Source: Nephromyces sp. MM_2019
Taxonomy: Eukaryota > Apicomplexa > Aconoidasida > Nephromycida
Direction of reading: 5' to 3'
NCBI GenBank assembly: GCA_015657535.1
Contig: JADHZB010002042.1
Coordinates: 2,785-27,798, forward strand
Length of the DNA stretch: 25,014 bases
Part shown: positions 20,221 to 25,014 of the stretch, piece by piece
Layout: every line of letters begins with the position of its first letter
How positions within the stretch are numbered: the first letter of the stretch is position 1
Translations under genes and position numbers: made by a program
Notes under the pieces: model-generated
Told to the model about the DNA's origin: nothing
Database searches by the model: none
Seen by the model: the letters and a program-made list of their open reading frames with translations, nothing else

Positions 20221-20851
20221 CTTGATGTATACGTTGAGTTAAAAGAAGTTATTAGGTAAATTTGTAAACAAAGAATAGAGGGAGTAAACAAAGAAAATGA
20301 GAAAATCGAATAAGTTGGATGTTTTTGGGTATAATTATTTTTGTGGTGTAAAACGTTAAAAAATTATATAAAGGATGTGTGTGTAATGTATAATTATTAT
20401 AACATATGGTTCAAAATACGAGTCAATTTACACACACACAACATACACACGCAATGATTATATATTTACATACAAGAAATGATAATTATACACCTAATTA
20501 TTTTTGAAGGCGTGTTAAACATGTGTGTAACTCACTATAAATAGATATATAATATATATGTAAAATTATATTTATTTATGTGCGTAGTTATAGATATATA
20601 TGTTTATACTTATTTAAATTTAACATAAAATTTTATAAATAAATTTTTAAATAAAATTATATGTGTGTGTAATTTGTAAATTCGGTAAAATTTGTTGTTT
20701 TATGCTTAATTTTTGCAAAAATGTGAAGTTTATTAAGATGATGAAGAATATCAATGTTTATGTCTATATGCTGTGTGTGCTTATGTGTATGTGTGTCTGT
20801 GTGTGTGTGTGTTTATATATAAAAATATGCGTGTGTATATATACATGCGTG

Positions 20852-20886
<35 letters not shown>

Positions 20887-21605
20887 ACATGTGTGTGTGT
20901 ATATGGGTGTGTATATATAGATATATATATATATATACATATTATCATTAGAGATGTGTGCATGAATTCGTGTGTATACATAAATTTGGAGATTTGTGTG
21001 TGCGTGTCTAAAATTGTATAATTTATACACTTAATAATGTGTGTATTTCACACACTCACCAAATTGTATATATAATCTATATGACTACACTAGCTAAAAC
21101 CCTTTACCGATTCCCTTGTTTTACTACTGCTTATATTATACATATATAGGGACTTAACCTACACACAAATAAACATAGATTCACACATAAACACACAATT
21201 AAATACACACATAGCCACATACACACACAGATACACAACAAACACTTACCCAAAAACTAAGAGTACTCACACACACACACTTCGAGTATTAACCCACTCA
21301 TAAACCCACATACTAACCTTCAAACACAACACAGACACACAACCAACACACACTTACACCCATACACAAACACACCCATAAACCCACATTCAAACCCATA
21401 ATCAAACCCAAGCCCACCAATTCGTACACTTACACCATCACACACATCCAAACCCATACACACATCCACACACACACACACACATCCAAACCCATACACA
21501 CATCCACACACACACACACATCCACATCCACACCTTACACAACCCCACACAACCTACACAACCCCAAACACACACACACATTTATAAATGATTGGATACT
21601 AGATT
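20221..21605. other. Divergent spacer between proteasome beta-3 and the 760-residue gene
   Basis: AT-rich at 20230-20660. A TG-rich tract with (TG)n and (TA)n runs lies at 20660-20935, and a long CA-rich tract at 21160-21590 runs almost to the next start codon. The CA tract contains a near-duplicate block (CCAAACCCATACACACATCC, at about 21448 and 21486). Frames here are pure Cys-Val or His-Thr translations of repeats. I see no gene. Confidence 0.55.
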
Positions 21606-23888
21606 ATGGAGTGTGTGTGGATTGAGAAATTATTATGGACGTTCAAATCATTTGATGATTTTAACGGTAAATATCTCTATGATATCATAGAGATATTACA
21701 CACAGTGTGTAACAATTCATTATTTATTGATTATATATTAGAGAGACCCTCAGAAATTGTTGATATTGAAATAATAAAGACAAAATTCCTCCAATCCCTC
21801 CTTGGAGAATGCCCTGCGGCACATACTTCGGAGACAATGGGAACGGAGGCATATATTGGCCAAAAACTCAGAGACAACGGTGTGTATTTAGACACACAAG
21901 AAAAAATGCTAATTATTTATGAAAAATTAATTGTAGGATTGGTTGAGAAGGCTAGACAGATCTTCAACATATCTCCCCCTCAATTGTTAGAAGTAACCAC
22001 TTATATACTCTGTGAAACTCATCGATATCATTTACACACACAAACTCTACGGGGTGATAAAGATAAGTGTATAGACCTTACACACAAAATCGATGGAGAT
22101 CAAAATAACTACATGCACACCACACACAAAATCGATGGAGATCAAACTAACCACAAACACACACACCCCACATACAAACCACATGAGGATCACACAGACA
22201 CCCTACATACAAACTATGCACACACACACACTCCATTACACCCTATTGATTGGTTAGATATAGTTAGCCTCTTAACTCTGTTTTATGACCCAGATTATAG
22301 ATGTGTGTGGATAGTTAGGAATTGGATGCTCAATTGGAGGCTATCTAATAATAATAAGATTGACCCATCTACACACATTTGGAATGAATTAGATAAGATA
22401 AGGCTAATACAACACTTACACCCAAAATGCACACTATCTTGGAATGTAAGGTACAACACACTACACAAGTTAATAGGTAGAACACACACACATACACATA
22501 GTAATTCAAAGAAACTATACATTACACCTATTGAAATCTTCCACAAAGAAATGGATTTTGTTAAACTCCTCTCAAATTTTAGGCCTTCAAATTATTATCT
22601 TATGACACACATTAATCGACTATACAATGATCTTACACACATCAACCCTGTAGTATATACATTTGATATGAAGGGATTTACACACACCATTAGCAATACA
22701 CCAGAATCAATCAATACTTTGCCTACATACACACCCCCACAACATCCCTCCACTCAATCTACGCACACACAACATCCACCCCCCACTCAATCTACACACA
22801 CACAACAATCCCCCACAACTCAGCAACCAGTCTACCCACTATATGAATTAACCAATTTAACACAAATCATCCCACACGTGTATAGTACATTTCATCAAAT
22901 ATATAGAGTTATTTCACACATTTTTAGGTACACACATGACCTTACAAATAATAACAATAAAATCCACACACACACAATAAATGTGTGTGAAGAAAACAAA
23001 GAATTTGACCCAATTAATGTTCAAAATTTAAGCAGACCTCTACCTATTCATAATCTACACATGCACACACACAACACCAAGTTGGCCCTAAATCTCACTA
23101 TATTTACAAACCAATTAAGAGAGTCAAATAACCTTATAAATTTGCACACACACACTGAAGCACCTTGGGAATTTCGTAACACACTCTTTGTGTGTTTGTT
23201 AAATAATATGGCCCAAGAAATATCTCTATATAATCATAGTTGTGTGTATGAATGTGTATCATCAAAAGGATCCAATATGGGTGAGGACCAGCTATGTGTA
23301 AATGATTTACACACACATGACTATATGGGTTATCAACTTGATTCAATTAATTTACACACACAACATAATATAGATAATCAAGACAATACACACGCAAAAA
23401 TCAAGATGTGTAATGAACTATTTGTAGATAATACACACACAGAAAATAAGATGTGCAATAAACTGTGTGTAAATAATTTAGACACAACAATAACTCAATA
23501 TACTTATTTGAATAAATGTAATGAGTTGGTTTTGAAAGAGCTTGAATTTGCACACTCAAAATTAAAACAATCAATCTCTGATTCAATTTTGCATCATATT
23601 GTGTGTATGATTCAAGAGTATATACATTTTTCAAATCAGTGTGAATTATTTACAACACACACAAACACACACACCCCTCATCAAATTACACAAAACTATT
23701 TAAAACAATTAAATAGAGAAGTTTTTGATAAGATTAGGTTATACTCTACACATTGGTTTGGTTTAGATTACTTAGACTTAAACAAAGTACAACAAATTAC
23801 ACACACACACTATCTCTCAAGGCATCCATATTCAAGGGATATAATTAATGAATTATATAATTATTTATACACACACACATTTGATTAA
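21606..23888 (+). CDS. Unrecognised 760-residue protein with His-Thr repeat tracts
   Basis: A single uninterrupted frame from ATG 21606 to TAA 23888. The N-terminal ~145 residues look like a helical domain (IEKLLWTFKSFDDFNGKYLY, FIDYILERPSEIVD, LLEVTTYILCETHRY). A His/Thr/Asp-rich low-complexity linker follows (about 150-215). Helical parts resume with DWLDIVSLLTLFYDPDYRCV, WNELDKIRLIQHL and MDFVKLLSNFRPSNYYLMTH. A Pro/Gln/Thr/His-rich linker lies at about 375-415, and a further helical part includes VYSTFHQIYRVISHIFRY and APWEFRNTLFVCLLNNMAQE. The C-terminus (FDKIRLYSTHWFGLDYLDLN, SRDIINELYNYLY) seems conserved. No signal peptide or TM segment is seen. The HTHT tracts are CA microsatellites read in frame. 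The alternating helical blocks recall alpha-solenoid, tethering-complex or nucleoporin proteins, but I cannot name a family. Being real is likely, since the non-repeat parts have normal protein composition. Confidence 0.75.
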   Translation: MECVWIEKLLWTFKSFDDFNGKYLYDIIEILHTVCNNSLFIDYILERPSEIVDIEIIKTKFLQSLLGECPAAHTSETMGTEAYIGQKLRDNGVYLDTQEKMLIIYEKLIVGLVEKARQIFNISPPQLLEVTTYILCETHRYHLHTQTLRGDKDKCIDLTHKIDGDQNNYMHTTHKIDGDQTNHKHTHPTYKPHEDHTDTLHTNYAHTHTPLHPIDWLDIVSLLTLFYDPDYRCVWIVRNWMLNWRLSNNNKIDPSTHIWNELDKIRLIQHLHPKCTLSWNVRYNTLHKLIGRTHTHTHSNSKKLYITPIEIFHKEMDFVKLLSNFRPSNYYLMTHINRLYNDLTHINPVVYTFDMKGFTHTISNTPESINTLPTYTPPQHPSTQSTHTQHPPPTQSTHTQQSPTTQQPVYPLYELTNLTQIIPHVYSTFHQIYRVISHIFRYTHDLTNNNNKIHTHTINVCEENKEFDPINVQNLSRPLPIHNLHMHTHNTKLALNLTIFTNQLRESNNLINLHTHTEAPWEFRNTLFVCLLNNMAQEISLYNHSCVYECVSSKGSNMGEDQLCVNDLHTHDYMGYQLDSINLHTQHNIDNQDNTHAKIKMCNELFVDNTHTENKMCNKLCVNNLDTTITQYTYLNKCNELVLKELEFAHSKLKQSISDSILHHIVCMIQEYIHFSNQCELFTTHTNTHTPHQITQNYLKQLNREVFDKIRLYSTHWFGLDYLDLNKVQQITHTHYLSRHPYSRDIINELYNYLYTHTFD
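22080..22160 (+). repeat. 42-nt in-frame tandem duplication in the 760-residue gene
   Basis: The coding block THKIDGDQ occurs twice, with ATCGATGGAG at 22089 and 22131, exactly 42 bases or 14 codons apart. The copies are nearly identical, so the duplication is recent. Confidence 0.85.
22745..22812 (+). repeat. 33-nt in-frame tandem duplication in the 760-residue gene
   Basis: ACTCAATCTAC recurs at 22752 and 22785, 33 bases apart, giving two copies of TQSTHTQ in the Pro/Gln-rich linker. The frame is kept. Confidence 0.85.
23400..23482 (+). repeat. 45-nt in-frame tandem duplication in the 760-residue gene
   Basis: AAGATGTG starts at 23403 and 23448, 45 bases apart, coding KMCNELFVDN and KMCNKLCVNN. 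The copies differ at several residues, so this duplication is older than the 42-nt one. A looser upstream relative (QLCVNDLHTH) lies near 23290. Confidence 0.8.
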
Positions 23889-24995
23889 ATCAGATAAATT
23901 GTAACTTAAATTCTATATACGTTAACCCCCTCTAAATAATTTTTATCTTGTATATTATACACATTTTCAAAATATTTATTTTTCTTGTATACATTCTGAC
24001 CCTCTTAATAGCTTACCATACACACATTTTTATCTATAAAACATATACACACTTGAGCATAAATCTTAATTCTATCATACTAATATATACACATTCACAC
24101 ACATAAATATATATAAATGTATAAACACACACCCACTCACATATATATATATAATCACATACCACATATCAAATGCCACACATACACACACACACCCTCC
24201 ATCGCTCTACATATATATAAAATATTAATTATTTAATGTGCAAATTTTTATTTTTATTTGATGAATTGAAAATTGCTTTAATAACAAAAACAAAAGCACA
24301 ATTTTTTTTCAATATAATTCATGAATTTTAAATTTTATTTTACTTTATTTACATATACACACATTTACCTATATATATATATGTAATAATAAAAATAAAC
24401 GAAATGATATAGGTGTGTGTATATTCTACTATATGATATGTATGGATAAACCTTTACAAACCTATAGACACACACACCAAAAAATTTTTAATCAAAATTT
24501 TACATAAATTTTTATTAAAAAAAATGTTATTACACACACGCAAGAAAAATAAAAAAAAAACAAAGCCAAAAATATAAAAATTGTAATAAAATAAAAACAA
24601 ATAGTATAAAAAAGAGATACTCAAAATGTGTGTGAGTTGGTATATGTGCATGTATGTGTATGTGTGTCTGTATAGTTTCAGAGCTACAAAATAAAGTAGT
24701 ATTATAGAGGGAAAATTTATATTCCATTTATTCAAAATCATATTAATATAATTATCTTTATATTAAAAAAAACTAAACTAAACTAATCTAAACTAAATTA
24801 TTATAAATTCTAGATAAACGATTGTGTCTGTGTGTGTATCGGTGTTTGAATATATATTATATAAATGTAAGGTTTAGGTGTATCTATATATATATATATA
24901 TATATATATGTAGAAATATTAATTGTAAATTATGGAATATATATGTATATATATATATATAGATATATAGATTGAATTGAATTCCTTCAAATAGC
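23889..24995. other. Non-coding AT-rich spacer to the right edge
   Basis: AT-rich 3' region with CA tracts (24040-24200) and several (TA)n runs, the longest at about 24885-24910. A pentanucleotide ACTAA array lies at about 24766-24800. A 95-codon minus-strand frame (24741-24454) is Phe/Leu/Tyr-rich from A-rich DNA and is not accepted as a gene. No RNA gene is recognised. Confidence 0.5.
24766..24800. repeat. ACTAA pentanucleotide microsatellite
   Basis: About six imperfect units of ACTAA (one reads ATCTAA) follow an A-run. It is short, lies in a spacer and has no evident function. Confidence 0.75.
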
Positions 24996-25014
24996 ATGGC
25001 TAAACAGATAAATC
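24996..25014 (+). CDS. Possible start of a gene cut by the window edge
   Basis: An ATG at 24996 opens the frame MAKQIN and runs off the window. It follows a (TA)-rich segment and a more mixed ~25-base stretch, as at other starts in this window. Six codons are too few to judge; it may be chance. Confidence 0.2.

Noticed and set aside
20773..21030. Overlapping frames on both strands in the TG-rich tract
   Set aside because: Pure dinucleotide-repeat translations, open in every frame.
24454..24741. 95-codon minus-strand hydrophobic frame
   Set aside because: Phe/Leu/Tyr content comes from A-rich DNA on the plus strand, and no conserved pattern is seen.
1..25014. CRISPR array, insertion sequence, rRNA or organellar DNA
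   Set aside because: Repeats are tandem microsatellites without unique spacers; no transposase or inverted-repeat pair, and no rRNA motif was seen. Spliced nuclear genes occupy the window.

Overview
This is nuclear DNA of a eukaryote. It is AT-rich, full of (TG)n/(CA)n and (TA)n microsatellites, and its genes are split by introns of about 130 to 920 bases with GT..AG ends. Products recognisable by sequence are a methylmalonate-semialdehyde dehydrogenase, eIF3 subunit K, TFIIA gamma, proteasome beta-3 and a 12-TM MFS transporter that resembles the apicomplexan ApiAT/SLC43-like family. The transporter, the AT richness, the dinucleotide repeats that spill into proteins as His-Thr runs, and an intron-rich secreted protein suggest an apicomplexan, perhaps piroplasm-like. 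This assignment is an inference, not a proof.

Layout. Positions 1-2277 (minus): the 5' three exons of an ALDH6-type dehydrogenase gene that runs off the left edge, with two introns filled by tandem repeats. 3500-4275 (minus): a possible three-exon microgene that I assembled by hand. 4818-5567 (plus): eIF3k, a single exon. 6088-6522 and 6790-8013 (minus): weak or hand-assembled small genes. 8655-11075 (plus): a complete four-exon MFS transporter. 13272-15823 (plus): a five-exon secreted protein of unknown function. 16311-16871 (plus): TFIIA gamma with an internal insertion. 17693-19560 (minus): a complete four-exon proteasome beta-3 gene. 21606-23888 (plus): a 760-residue protein I do not recognise, with His-Thr tracts. 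24996 onward: a possible start codon of another gene cut by the window end.

There is no operon logic. The recognised genes are housekeeping (translation initiation, basal transcription, protein turnover, mitochondrial metabolism) interspersed with two membrane or secreted products. Spacers of 0.5 to 2.2 kb are low-complexity. All multi-exon models were built from splice-site consensus plus reading-phase agreement; for the recognised proteins, remembered family sequence also supports the joints. The long ORFs made only of Cys-Val, His-Thr or His-Ile repeats are translations of microsatellites and are not annotated as genes.
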